Assembly: GCF_902686445.1 (NCBI RefSeq)
Contig: NC_062216.1
Coordinates: forward strand, 14,405,084-14,469,083
Length of the DNA stretch: 64,000 nt
Source: Sciurus carolinensis
Taxonomy: Eukaryota > Chordata > Mammalia > Rodentia > Sciuridae
Direction of reading: 5' to 3'
Positions 49,600 to 61,229 of the stretch are shown piece by piece. The notes beneath the pieces are model-generated. The model ran no database searches, had not been told where the DNA came from, and saw nothing but the letters and a program-made list of their open reading frames with translations. Both the position numbers and the translations under genes were made by a program. Numbering within the stretch: the first letter of the stretch is position 1; each line of letters starts with the position of its first letter.

Positions 49600-50245
49600 G
49601 AGGTGCCAGACCAGACCTGAGTTTGGATTCAGCCTTGTACTGTATTGTGATCTTAAATTCACTAAGCCTCAGTTTCCTCATCCGTAAGAAGGGGAAATAA
49701 GAGAACTTGCCTCTTAAGTTGCTATGGTTTGAGTATAATTTGAGTGTGTCCCCTGCAAGGATCCATGTGAGGAAGTCTGATGCTCAGTGTGGAATACTGG
49801 GAACGAATAGCACCTTTAAGAGGAATAGCAGAGTTGACGGTAATTATGTCACTGGGGTCAGTGCCTTGGTAGGGATTGATGTCATTCTCAAGGGACCCCA
49901 GCTATTTCCCATGAAAGGATTTTGTTATAAAAAGAGTGAGCGTGGCCCCTAAAATCTCTCTGGCTTCCTGCCTCTCATGATGTGATCTCCTTACCATTTA
50001 GGCCATCCGTCATGTTGTGACGCAGCTAAGGGGGCCCTCGCAGAGGCAAACAGATGGGGTCATCCAACCTTGAACTTTTAGTCTCCAAATTGTGCTAAAT
50101 AAACCTCTTTTCTTTATACATTATACATTACCCAGCCTCTGTGATAGCAACACAGACAGCACACAGGATTGTTGGAAAGATTAAATGAGATGATTCCTGT
50201 AAAGCACTCAGCATTCATAAACTCTCAACAAATAAAAGCTCCCTT
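49600..50245 (+). repeat. MIR SINE, split by a MaLR LTR
   Basis: The left half is GAGTTTGGATTCAGCCTTGT and CTAAGCCTCAGTTTCCTCAT. The right half, after the LTR, is GGATTGTTGGAAAGATTAAA and GTAAAGCACTCAGCATTC. The two halves are collinear sense MIR. Confidence 0.82.
49720..50163 (+). mobile_element. MaLR LTR inserted in MIR
   Basis: TGCTATGGTTTGAGTATAAT, TTATAAAAAGAGTGAGCGTG, CATGTTGTGACGCAGC, AAATAAACCTCTTTTC and CATTACCCAGCCTCTGTGAT. A solo LTR of about 440 bp, with a local ACATTAT duplication near its end. Confidence 0.85.
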
Positions 50246-51489
50246 TATTCACCAGCATCAAGGGAGGATGGCGGACATACCCTAAGGCCAGGTAGTAGCT
50301 GGTTTTAGTGTGATCATTATCTCTCGTTGCATTGCCGAATGTACCATTTAGCACAGAGAGGCAGAACATTCCACTCTTACTTTCAACATGTACCCCGCAT
50401 GTGGGGAAGAGCAGGAAGCTCTGGGTTGGTGGTAACCTGATAATTGCCTGACACAGTAAAGGCCACTGGGATTCAGAATGGAGAGAGCATGGCAGGGTGG
50501 GCCTTTCTGGAAGAGGCGAGTCTGGCTATCCCTGGAAGGATGGGCAGGACTTGAATGAGTGGAGAGGAAAAGGGGAAGGCTTTTCCAGCAGGGCAAAGGG
50601 AATAGGGTAAGCCTTAGATGTGGAGGCAAAAAATCACATTCAGATGCAGCAAAGTTCAAGAGTGGATGATAAAAAGAATATGGAGAAGTCGTAGAATTGA
50701 ACTTGTCAGGCAGAGGCTGGGGACAAGTGGGCAATGCTCTCAGAGGACAGAAAGGAAAGTGCCCTGGGCTTTGGGGGAGTCCAAGCCAAGGGGCTAAGCT
50801 GGTCAGTGCAGAGTCCCCCCTTCCCCCTTCCCCTTCTCACTGGGCGCAGACTGAGCGTCTTGTCCTCTGGCTCCTACTCCATCAGTCACCCTCCTGAGCC
50901 TCCTGGGGTCCTGGTTTGTACTCACTTCCACCTAACAGCCAGTGCGTCCGCCAACCCACTCAGCGAGGAGAACGCGCATCCTGACAGTGCAACGGGCTCA
51001 GCAGAGAAGGCGACGCTGTCATTGTGGTGGTGACAGCGGACTCCAAGCCCTGCCAGGTAGCTTTAGCAACTTTCCAGTCCTCCTTGTCTTACTAATTAGG
51101 AGAGTCTATCTCACTGACTTGGGCTACGAATCTCAGATAACAACTCTTCAACCTCTATAAATGCTTCGCACAAGGTCCTAGAACGGGTGCGTTTCAGATT
51201 CATTTTAAAGAGGCCCGGCCTTTGAGATCTGTGCATGAGCCCTCTGCAGCAGCACGGGAGCCTGCTGATCTGCCAGCGATGGCAATCAGAGGGACATTTT
51301 CCAAGTGACTCTTCAGGGGCCTCCAAACTTGCAAACTCTTTAGCCCTTGAGTCAAGATGTATCTACTCCATCCACTCCATCCTCTTCCCCAGCTCTCTTC
51401 TCAGATTCGAGGACAAGGACATGTGTCCAGGAGTCGGGAGCTTTGATCGCACTTCAACATAAATATTTGTGAACACCCAGAGCTGATGG
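50246..51489. other. L2-like debris, no gene recognised
   Basis: The section from 50450 to 50720 has purine-rich text like antisense L2 (GCCTTTCTGGAAGAGG, GGGCAAAGGGAATAGGG). The rest is unassigned. Confidence 0.4.
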
Positions 51490-51835
51490 TGGAGGTGACC
51501 CCCTTTTTCCATCCCCCATAAATGGTATACAGTAATCAAAGTTTAAGCCGCCTGAGATGAAATAATTGCTTAACAATCATATAAGACAAACTGATTCAAC
51601 AAATGACAATGCCACTCCGTGATATACAGCACAGATGCATTCAGTGTACCATATTATAATGTGCTAATACAAGATTGACAGCACAATAATAGGAGTGAGC
51701 AGCAATTCAGCCTATAATTCCAAACCAAATGCGAGGCTGTCCACAGAACTCAAATCCTAGCAGGCTGCAAAATTAGAGGTAACACTGCGCAAGGTTCAAG
51801 ACGACTCATTAGCAGGTTGGCAGAGTGTTCCAGGA
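51490..51835. other. AT-rich unique block, candidate conserved non-coding element
   Basis: The block contains several homeodomain-like TAAT/ATTA cores (TAATCAAAG, GATGAAATAATTG, CTCATTAGCAG) and no repeat match by eye. It lies between old L2-like sequence on the left and unassigned sequence on the right. An enhancer role is inference only. Confidence 0.35.
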
Positions 51836-54800
51836 GCAAATTTGTCTGTTGAAGGAACTAATTTGGTGCCATCTTTGGTTTGATTTTTTTTTAAATTTTA
51901 AGTGCAGATCCAACCTTCTCTGGAAAGGAATGCAGAGGCGGGAGTTTAAGATCTGGTTGCAGCCCCTTTGGGGCACAGAGAGGTCACTGGTGTCAGCTTT
52001 TGAGTGTTGAGTTTGGGGCCCAGGAGTGTGGGAGTGTTAAGGGGGTGTGGCAGGAAGCAGAGGTGATGGTGACAAACACAGCTCCGGCCAATCTCAGCAT
52101 GAAAGTCACAGGACCCCCTGCTGGCTCTTTGGGGGCTGTTCCCACATCAGGAAGGGCTTGATCAAGGATATGATTAACGGCAATTGTGCTAAAGATCCTT
52201 CCAGGTCCTGGATTTCTGAACCTCTAAACAAGCCTCGAAATCCCCACTTTTGGCAGATGCCCTGTTCTCAGGGCACCTGGGTTTGTTTTAATCAGGTGTG
52301 GTGCGTCACCAGAAAGGGAGGTGACTGTCGTGAAGGAAGAGGTTTAGGCTCAGATTCCCAGAAATAGGCATGGCATGCCGCACAGGGCTACCAAAAGCAC
52401 CAGGGTGGGTCAGGAGGCAGAGGCACCGTGGGCAGACAGGAATAAGAGTCTTTATCATCATGGTTTCCATGGAAAGGAATGGGCAAGGCAGGGCGAGCAG
52501 GCTCAGGATTGGCTGGTGGGGATAAATTCCAGCAAGCTCTGTGGAATAGAGGCTGTCCTAGTCCTCCGTGGCCTTCAGTGGAAGAGCCTGATTGACCAGC
52601 GTGCTTATGAAAGGGGGAGGTCATTACCTAGGGATTCTCTCTCCCTGGGAGGGGCAGCAAGGGCCCAAAGGTCAAAGGACCAACGTGCAGACGAAAAGCC
52701 ACGACAGTAGCCTCCATAACCCACACCAGCGTGTCTCTCCTCCTGGAGTCAGGTTCCCCTTTCTGCCAGGTGGAGGCCTCTCTCTGTCCTTTGCGCCAGA
52801 CCCCTGGTGGAAACAGGGCGTGGCAACATTACCACACACACAGGACCAACAGCTGTGGCGTGTTCTGCATGTCGCCCCAGTGCTGGACCTTGGAGGTCCG
52901 GGAGGGAAGACGTCACCCACCTTCACCCGGTGGACCCCTTCCACTGCTCCTGTCGGGCTGCCTGGGTCTGGGTGGCACCAGCGTGTCGCCGGTCCTGTCA
53001 GAGGGTGACCCGGACACCCTCCACTCCTTGATTCTTCCCCAAATGTGGCCTTGGCCAGGCTGCCTCATGCTTCTGGATCTCAGTTCCCTCCCCTGAAGAG
53101 AGAGGATGAATTCCAGTTTTAAATGCTTTTTTGTTTTCCTGAAAAACTGGGGGGAAAGATGGAGAAACTAATGAGAGAGGCATCAACGGGAAGATTCTCC
53201 AACGCCTGCGTACAACCTGCGACACCGGACAGACCGCCAGGTCTCACCAGTCTTCCTTCTTCATCCGTCCTGTTGAGCTAGACTCTGAAGGGGACGCGGA
53301 TGGTCACAGTAACAGGATGCTCCGTGGGGCCATCCGGGTTTCACCTTATTGCCTTGTTTAATTCTCAGCCCTGGAATGGATAACTGCTTTCAGCAGGATT
53401 CTGAAACTGAGGAAACTGAGGCACATGGAGGTTCAACCTCTTGTCCCCACCTTCCCGCAGTCAAGTCATGGAGCCTGGGCTCTAAGCCTGCAGCCTCTCA
53501 CCTAACCGCTGCACTCCACTCCGCCCTTGGGAGAAGGAGGTCCAAGAGCAGGTGGGCCAAGCGGAAATTGAAGGAATGTGCTCCAGACAGCAGTAGATGA
53601 TAACCTAGGAGACCGAAAGGGGGAGCGGATTACAGAGGAGGGAACTTGCATGTGGAGACACCTCTGGAAATTAAGGGATGTCACTCACCCTGCTTTCAAT
53701 AAGTCTTTCTGGGTCCACTAGATGCCCGGCATGGCTCTAGGCTCAGGGGTGAGTACTATGAACAGAGAGCTTTCAGCCTGGACAGACAAGAGGGACAGAC
53801 AAGAGAAAGGCAGATGAAGACAAAATAGTTGCAGGAAGCAGTCGGTGACAAGATCTGGCCTCTCTGTGCCTGGGCCTGTGGGTTGGCCAGCTCTGATCAC
53901 AGGGTAGGTACGAGTCCATCAGAGGCTGTGGGGCTGCTACTGCTGCTTTCAGGGACTGGGTCAAAATCCCTGCAGTCTCTGGGAACCTGCAGCTGGGTCC
54001 AGACAGACCAGCAGAAACCCACGCTTAGCACTGAAAACCCAGGGCACACAGCACAGGGATCGCTCTCGCAGGTGATGGGAGAGTTGAGAGGCTGAAGAGC
54101 AAATGACAGACAGCTCAAAAATTAGTAGCAACCAGAAGCAATTACCATCCACGGGCTGGAGGGACGAGGAGATGCTGGGGCAATCTGAGAGTTCCTGGAC
54201 CAAGGTATCCCTGGGAAGAGGGACCCCCAGGGACATGGCAGAGGCCAGGGACACTGTCCAGGGCCAAGAGGCAGAGGTGGAAATACCCTGGCTTCTTCCT
54301 CCCTCTGGCCTCTTAACTCCTGCAGCGCCTCTGACGGCCACTCAGACTCAAGCCAGATGACATGGGAGGTCTGGGGATTGAAGCCTGCGTGAGTCACTTT
54401 CCACACCCCTCCCTCATGCAGAGCAGGGCAGAAGGTGGGGAATTGAGGGCCAGGAGGCCTCGGTCCCATATTTCCCTTTCTTTTGGGAACAGTATCAAGT
54501 TCTTGGGCTCTGCAAAATTCTTGGTGGAGCAGGGGAGTCACTGATTTTGAACAGAATCTGAGGCTGGGGCTCCTCTCACCAGAGCCCCACAGGACTTGTC
54601 CCCTCCCTCACTGTTCCACCTTGGTTACCCCATGCATCAAGACTGCAGAACGGGGAGAAAGGCCTCATCCTAAGACATGAGAAGGGGAGAAGCAGCCCCT
54701 GCCCTGAGTGTGACCAGCAGGGATGGGAAGGAGGGCACAGAACATCTCAAGATGTCCCCTGCAGCTAGCATGCACCTGCTACAAGACAGGCACCTGCTCA

Positions 54801-54860
54801 GGGAAGGGATGGAGACTCTGTTCTAGAAGGACCTCATGTTAGTATTAGGAGCAAAACAAA
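51836..54860. other. Intronic; MIR and L2 fragments, no gene recognised
   Basis: Antisense MIR lies at about 53340-53500 (CTGAAACTGAGGAAACTGAG, GGCACATGGAGG). An L2-like piece is near 53700-53830. The other open frames overlap on both strands and are unrecognised. Confidence 0.4.
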
Positions 54861-54862
54861 TA

Positions 54863-55186
54863 CAGTTGTCCCTCAGTGTCTTAGGGGATTGGCACCAGGA
54901 CTCTCCACAGATATCAAAACCCACAGATGCCCAAGTCCCTTATATTAAATAGCATAGTATCTCACTAACCTATGCATATCCTAAGTCAGCTCTCAATCAC
55001 TTACTTATAAGACTTAACACAATGTAAATGCTATGTAAATAGCTGTTATACTGTATTGTTGAGGGAATAATAAGAAAAAAACATCTGTACATATTCAGTA
55101 CTGAGGCAATTTGTTTTTCAAATAGTTTCCATATGGAGGTGGTTGAATCTGTAGATTTGGAACCTGTGAATATGGAAGGTCAACTG
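54863..55186 (+). mobile_element. MER2 DNA transposon, complete
   Basis: It starts CAGTTGTCCCTCAGTGTC, ends GGAAGGTCAACTG, and is flanked by TA on both sides. Internal landmarks are ATGTAAATGCTATGTAAATA and GTTATACTGTATTGTTGAGG. At 324 bp it is close to the usual size and the cleanest of the three copies here. Confidence 0.92.
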
Positions 55187-55188
55187 TA

Positions 55189-56574
55189 CATGGATAACTG
55201 TCCTGGAAGAGATATCACCCCAAGAATAAAGCAGAATGCAGATGCCGTCGGAGTGGTTTTGAGCACCTTTGCCTTTCAAACTCCAGGGCGGTCAGGCATA
55301 CTTTGATCTTTATACTGGAATAACAATACCTGACATTTATATAACCATTTGAGTATCTAAAAGTAACAAGAAAACCTGTGAAGTAGTTGTGCCTGGACAG
55401 AAAGTCCAGTGGCTAAGGTCACACCAGTGCCCGCTCAGGGTTTCTCTGCTGAGCCGAGTCTCCCTGAAGGCCTGTGTGCCAGGCACCACCCTCTCCCCAT
55501 AATCCACTTCCTTCTGGGCTCAAGAATTGGGATACAGGATTTAGTGCCCGCTGGGCAAATGATCTCTGTGTGACATTGAACTTTATTATGTTTTATGATG
55601 AAATAAGCATACCAGAAAATATTTTTTCCTTCTGTCCGTGAGGAAGGATGAAGAGGTCTGAGTAATTAGAACTCCTATGGATCAGTGCTTGGCTCCCAGA
55701 GATCACCACACTGCTGCTGCAGACGTGGGTTGAGCCTGCCCTCTTGATTTTACAGCCTGTGTGAGCCCCAAAGCCTGCATCCACATCTCCCCGTGGAGCA
55801 CCCTGTGCCGCCTCCCTGTCCTTCCGCACCAGGGAGACAAGGACACTGGGGAACAGTTTTGGTCCTGCTTAAGTGACCTGTGTGGAATTGAGTGGGTGGC
55901 CTCACCTCCCTAGTCCCTCATTTTCAGTTAACTGGAGAGTTGGGAACAGATAACCCCATGGTTACTTCCACTTCTTTTGGTGTTTCTTGGAGTCCAGATC
56001 TTCGGGGGAGGTGGCCTTTTCTTGCTAGACTTAGATCTCATCTCTACCAATAGCTGATTCATGCCTGAGTGACATGCTTATTGAGCGCCTCTCTTGTGCC
56101 AGGCCCAGTGCTAGATTTGGAAGTGACAAGAGTAACAAAGACAAAGTCCCTGCTCAGGGGAGCTTCTGGTTTGGTGGGACAGGCCTCCCAGATCAGACGT
56201 GTCACAATGGAACGTGACGAGTGCCCTTCCAGAGGTGTGAGCTCTCCTGGTGTGGCTGCTACAAGTCTCAAATCTGCGTGGCTGGCTCTTCACCGGTCAC
56301 CTGGAGACACTGGCCTACCTGCCTGTCCTGTGGCCCTTAAAGACAACGCTAGAGCAGCAGGCACTCAAGCATTCCTTATGGGCAAGGGCTTGTTCTGTTT
56401 TTCAGTCACAAAAAAACATAGAGTTACACAGAGGAGTCCTCACCCCAGAGTTGGGAAAGAAAACCTTAATTTATAGCTCTGCATCCTCCCCATTGTTCCG
56501 TAATAAGAAACTAGAACAGCATTCATGGCAACTTCACCGTGGTGACTACAATTAAAGATCAAGAATGTTTTGAA
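55189..56574. other. No gene recognised; L2-like piece
   Basis: TTATTGAGCGCCTCTCTTGT and GCCAGGCCCAGTGCTAG (56080-56115) resemble an L2 end. AT-richer unique sequence lies at 55590-55830. Confidence 0.4.
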
Positions 56575-56766
56575 GCAGGCAGGAGGTACATACCTGTAAT
56601 CCCAGTGACTTGGGAGGCTGAGGCAGGAGGATCGCAAGTCCAAAGCCAGCCTCAGCAACTTAGCAAGGCCCTAAGGAATTTAGTGAGATCCTGCCTCAAA
56701 ATAAAAATAAATGAATAAATAAAAAGGGTTGTGGATGTGGTTAAGCACCAAAAAAAAAAAAAAAAA
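56575..56766 (+). mobile_element. MEN SINE with intact target duplication
   Basis: B1 half (CATACCTGTAATCCCAGTGA, GGCTGAGGCAGGAGGATCGC), an A-rich linker, a shortened ID half (GGTTGTGGATGTGGTTAAGC) and an A-run. AATGTTTTGAA flanks it at 56564-56574 and 56767-56777, exact at 11 positions, so it looks relatively young. Confidence 0.92.
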
Positions 56767-56777
56767 AATGTTTTGAA

Positions 56778-57420
56778 AGGATGTCAGGGGCATGGCCTGG
56801 ATGTTGTTTGCTGTTCTGTTCCATACACTGAGCCTCCCTTCGGTGAAGCCAGGAAATGCCCCCCTCTTAGTAGATCTTTGGGCTCTACTTGGACTGGCCA
56901 GATGTGAAAGCAGGTGTGTGCAGCTCAGAGGAGGGAAGCATTGGGGACACCCCAGCCCCACAGAGGGAAGCCCTCCGCTGTCTGTACTTTGCAATTAGAT
57001 AAGAGCAACAGGATGACTCACAGCCTCCACGGCAGAAACCGCACTAACTTGGCGCACCAGGTAAACCCGCACTAAACGAAGTGCAACCCAGAGATGGGCG
57101 CCTTCCCCAGTGCAGAGTTGGAGCCCGCCCCCAGCCCAGTCCCTCTCACAGGTTCCTATACATCCGGCCTGCGGGATGGGTTTTAAGTAGAGACCCCCAA
57201 ATACCACTTTCCAATGCCATTCCCTTCTATAGCCCCAGCCTGAAACCCGGGGTTTGCCTCGGCGCCCCACCTTCACCCGACTCCTCCCTCCCAGGAGCTG
57301 CTCCGGTTCCTGCCGGGCTTAATCTGCAAACAGCTTGCAGTAGCGCAGTTTTCCCGACCCAGCCAAGTTACTGTTGGGAGGGGGCAGGGAAGGCCAGCGA
57401 CACAAATGGAGTCCGGGTGA
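56778..57420. other. Left shoulder of the CpG island
   Basis: No gene is seen. CpG density rises from about 57030 but is patchy until the island proper. Confidence 0.45.
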
Positions 57421-57960
57421 GGAACAGGACTGTAGGTCTCCCTTCTGCCTGCCAGTTTCAGCAGAGGTGACAAGCTCGCGTGTGCGCGCGCGCGGGAGGT
57501 AAGGGTGCGCAGTCGTCTCCCTCTGCTGTCAGGTGGAGACTGAGCTGGTCCCTGGCCCGCATCTTGGTGCCGGTCCCTCCACCTCGTGCCCTCCAGCGCC
57601 TGGCGTCCCACACTGCCGGTGTCCCAAGGTAGCGCTTCTGTAAGCTTCTCGTTGAAGCTCTGCCAAGCTACTGCGAGACGCTGTTGTCAGTCCGAGGAAA
57701 ATCCCCGCTGCCCGCATGTCCCCGGCAGGTTTCAAACAGGGCGAGAGATAGAGTAGGTGAGCGGCGGGTCGCTGGGGACGCACTGGGCTCGCCTGGGCTC
57801 GCCCTGGAGTCTCCCCGCTGCGCCCGCCTCCGTGCGTGCTCACAAGCCGCTGGCCTCCGGGCTTACCCGGCATCGCCTCTGCAGCCTGCGCCTCCCTCCT
57901 CTCCCAGGGCCAGTGTTCTGGCAGTTGGTGTCTCCAGGCTCTGGCCGACTGGACGCAGCG
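57421..57960. promoter_or_regulatory. Intronic CpG island, candidate alternative promoter
   Basis: My hand count over these 540 bp gives 172 G, 186 C and 43 CpG, so about 66% GC and observed/expected CpG of about 0.73. This satisfies both common island definitions. CpG-richer sequence also leads in from about 57030. On the + strand the island holds donor-like sites GGGAG|GTAAGG (GT at 57499) and GTAG|GTGAGC (GT at 57757), with TCAA|GTAAGG just beyond it (GT at 57985). A TG(CG)5-type alternating purine-pyrimidine run lies at 57481-57494. No TATA box was noted. It lies inside a PEBP4 intron, so it may start an alternative PEBP4 transcript, an lncRNA or an antisense RNA. The overlapping reading frames are not recognisable proteins. 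Confidence 0.72.
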
Positions 57961-57986
57961 TGTGGGCTGTGCTGGGTTGCTCAAGT

Positions 57987-59039
57987 AAGGACTGCTAATC
58001 AGACTTCTTGAAGATTGCAAAGTCCCAAGAACCTACCCATCAATCAGAGGACTCAGACCATCTGGGCATGGCCCTGCAGTTATTGATTCATAGCAAAAGA
58101 AAGTCGTTCTTTAATTAAACACCTATAGTCCCTTCACTCCAAAGTCACCTATCCTCAATTTAGAGAATCATGGACAGGACAAGAAGGTAAGAGTAGACCA
58201 AAAGGGCCTGAGCAAGGAAACAGGCTTCCTCATCTCCAGAGTCCCACCCACCCTGAGGTTTCAGGGAGTCTCCTTACTGCTCAGTTGTCTAGTGACTACA
58301 CCAGCTGTCTCTGGAGAACCATGTTTGAAGAAAAATGTCCCCAACACCCATGGTCCATTTGGTGTGTTTTTAAGGGCAGAATAAATTCCCTGAGACTCAA
58401 ACCATAATTAAATAGCTAACGTGTATGGAGTGCTTCTCTTCCAGCATCATGTTGTGTAAGTTGCATTTAGGTCCCAACCAGGACTTTATAAAGGAAGCAG
58501 TCATTGTTGCTATTTTAAAAGCAAGTGGTCAAGGCTCAGAGAGGTTAACTAACTAGCTCAGGTCACACAGGTTAAGGGAGAGATGCTCATCTTCCTTTCT
58601 ACCCTTAACAGCATCAGACATTTGCTTACATTCTTGCTAACCAAACTAAGTTTTGGCTTTACTCAAGAAAGCTAACGCCCCAATATTTAAGCTTTGTTTA
58701 AATATTGGGGGAAACAGTTCCTAGCTCATTTATTTATTTACAATTTGATGTTTCAAGTTCTGTTTATTTATACAACCCCAGCACTATTAGCACACATTGC
58801 CATCTATGAAGCGTGCAAGCACCCCTGGGCTGTGAGCTGAGGTAGACAGGACGTGTCCCTAGCACACAGACACTTTATCATTGGAGAGCGAGCTCTTTCC
58901 TGAATTCCTGGCTTTTCAAGTGTTCCCAAATAGTGTCCAGCTGATCCTCTCCCGGAACGGGGCTGCAAGAAAAGGCGCAAGGAACAGAGGAACGAACAGG
59001 GTACTGGGTCGTTCATTCGCTCAGTCCTTCAGCAAACAC
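57987..59039. other. No gene recognised; MIR fragment
   Basis: Antisense MIR lies at about 58425-58585 (GTATGGAGTGCTTCTCTTCC, GGCTCAGAGAGGTTAACTAA, CAGGTCACACAGG). Around 58680, AATATTTAAGC and TTTAAATATTGGGG form a partial inverted repeat. Confidence 0.45.
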
Positions 59040-59335
59040 TGGGGACTGTTGATTTCACCATGGACACTATGCACCGTGCTTCAGAATTCTCTTAGATGTG
59101 ATCTCTGCCCCAGCGGAGCCTGGCAGACAGAGCCAGCAGACATGTAGCATCCACAGACTACAGAAGGAACAATAAAAGGGCAACATTTGAGCAGGATCTT
59201 GAAGACGGAGAAGACCAAGTCTAGAAAGGCTGAAAAGAGTGTTCAGGTAGAAAAAAGAAGAAAAGCAGTAGCAAGAGATCTAGGTGGCTTTGGAAGCATA
59301 GAGCGACTTCTCTGGGTTTCTGGATGGTGTAAACG
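59040..59335 (-). mobile_element. L2 LINE fragment
   Basis: GGGCAACATTTGAGCAGGAT, CTTGAAGACGGAGAAGACC and CACTATGCACCGTGCTTC form the antisense L2 3' region. Diverged. Confidence 0.5.
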
Positions 59336-59519
59336 GAAGTGCTGGGAGGCTAGCACAGAGGTAGCCCCTGGGCCAGCCTGCAAGAGCTGTGGGGGCTGGA
59401 GCCAGGCCACCCAGCCCTTCATAAATCCCAGCCTTGTCCCTCACAGGTGACCAAGGGGCCGGTCAAGACTGTCAGCCAGGTCCCCAAAAATAGAAAGTGC
59501 TAAAACAACAAAAACAAAA

Positions 59520-60186
59520 CCCAACTGGCTCATGTTGAAGATGATTACTAAAATGCTGCCCTATACGGCTTCATGACTTGGGGAAAGGCGTAAAGTTACC
59601 CTTAGAGGACTGGGAATTGTGCATAATGGCCGGTGCCCTCACTCACAGGAGCGCACTGAGTGGACTCCTGGCACACGCGTCTCTGGGTGGTGAAAGGGCT
59701 GCGCACAGCTGACTCCGAAGGATCAATTCATTATTCACGAACTAGGTTGAGTCTGCTGTGGGTGTAAGGCCTGAATGGAGAAACCAGGCATGCAGCCGCA
59801 GACCCCACCCAGAAAATAAAGCGAGAAGGTAGGTAGACCACCAGACCCTCCATGTCTTAAAGCCCCGATGAACAGCTGGCAATTACTTGCCCCTGGAAAA
59901 AAAAATAATAAATTCCACATTATCATTTCAATAGCTTCTCACATAAATACTAAAGAATCAGGAAAGCCGGTGCCTCGTGTTGCTCCCGGAATCTAAGAAA
60001 TGGTATCTTTCAGTTATCGGATTTTATTTCTTTGCAGCATTACATTTTATACATATTTATTCATGCAGAACAGAAGCCCAGCGTTATTGAGGCCGCCATG
60101 GGAGTGGAAGCAAAGGCTGTTATACATAAGAATGCCCTGCATTTACATTGTGGCGCTCTGCAACAATTGAACTATATGCAACTGTT
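59520..60186. other. AT-rich unique block, candidate conserved non-coding element
   Basis: There is no repeat signature over roughly 670 bp. The block has many TAAT and ATTA cores, short homopolymer runs and octamer-like AT words, with no open reading frame of note. It stops at a T-run (60187-60202). This texture is typical of conserved enhancers, but conservation cannot be judged from one sequence. Confidence 0.4.
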
Positions 60187-60202
60187 TTTTTTTTTTTTTT
60201 TT
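60187..60202 (+). repeat. T-run
   Basis: A T homopolymer at the right end of the AT-rich block. Confidence 0.8.
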
Positions 60203-60241
60203 AATAATAAAAAAACTCTGGTTTGCATTTAATGTGCTGGG

Positions 60242-60279
60242 TTTCTTTCTTTCTTTCTTTCTTTCTTTTTTCTTTCTTA
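60242..60279 (+). repeat. (TTTC)n microsatellite
   Basis: About eight TTTC units, then mixed T/C sequence. Confidence 0.9.
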
Positions 60280-60671
60280 CTCCTGAATTTTCATATGCCA
60301 TAGAAATGTGAAAGGGGGTGGGGATGAAGATCCTTGAAGATAGGAAGCAGGGGTGCTGGCAAGAGGCAGCTTTAGTGGGGTGGGGTCGCAGAGCCACAGC
60401 TAGTTTAGAACTATTTTTTTTTTAACGGATGCAGTTAACTGAACTGCAAAACATTCATCTTCCGATTTAATAACTCATTCTCCCTGCATGGAGACAGGGG
60501 TATTATAGTGCTGGATATTGCTTTTCGGGCTTTTGAGTGTCAATGATGAATCCCCATCTTCTAATAAAATACATTTTCATAGTAATTGAAATAATAATTT
60601 TTTTTCCTCTCCATTTTCCCAAGTACTTAAAAATGGGGAGGGGGCATTTGGACTTCTTTCCCCTTCCCTGG

Positions 60672-60677
60672 GCCTGA

Positions 60678-60708
<31 letters not shown>

Positions 60709-60740
60709 CTCTTCCTCCTCCTCCTCCTCCTCCTTTTTCT
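60672..60740 (+). repeat. CTC/CTT trinucleotide repeat
   Basis: About 20 CTC or CTT units. The poly-Gly antisense frame across it is an artefact. Confidence 0.92.
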
Positions 60741-61229
60741 TCTTTTAATTTTTTAATTGAAATTCCTTCCACTCCCGAGCTGCACCGTGATCTTCTGGCA
60801 TCTATGTTTTAGTGGCCTGCACACTCCTCCTTGTCCACAGCTACTGGGTGGGCTGTAAACACACAGAGCTGGTTAGGGGGACTGAGGCAGCAAGACTGAA
60901 ATTCCTTACTGGGTTTGGCTTTACATCTCCAATTGGTTATAGAGCTGAATGATCCCTAAGGATGGGGACAAATGTGGTAATCAGACATCTGGGGAGTGGG
61001 GAGACAGACAGGAGCAGGGAGGAACCCTTGACCTACAAATCCTGAAGTTCACATACTAGGCAACCCCTAAAACTCCCCTCATACCCCAAGGTCAAGACCT
61101 GGGACTGCTCTTCCCCATTTTAACGCATCTCTCAGGCTACAAGTAATGTCAACCTCAGGAATGAGTGTGGTGATCTGTACGTCAAGCACTGCATTCATTT
61201 CTCAAATATAAAATCAAGGCGGGGGTAAT
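60741..61229. other. No feature recognised
   Basis: Unassigned intronic sequence. Confidence 0.4.

Noticed and set aside
57529..58020. 163-codon antisense and 104-codon sense frames over the CpG island
   Set aside because: High GC content lengthens chance frames. Neither product is recognisable, and both strands are open together. The island may still be transcribed.
60503..60772. Antisense frame with poly-Gly/Arg
   Set aside because: It is a translation of the CTC/CTT trinucleotide repeat.
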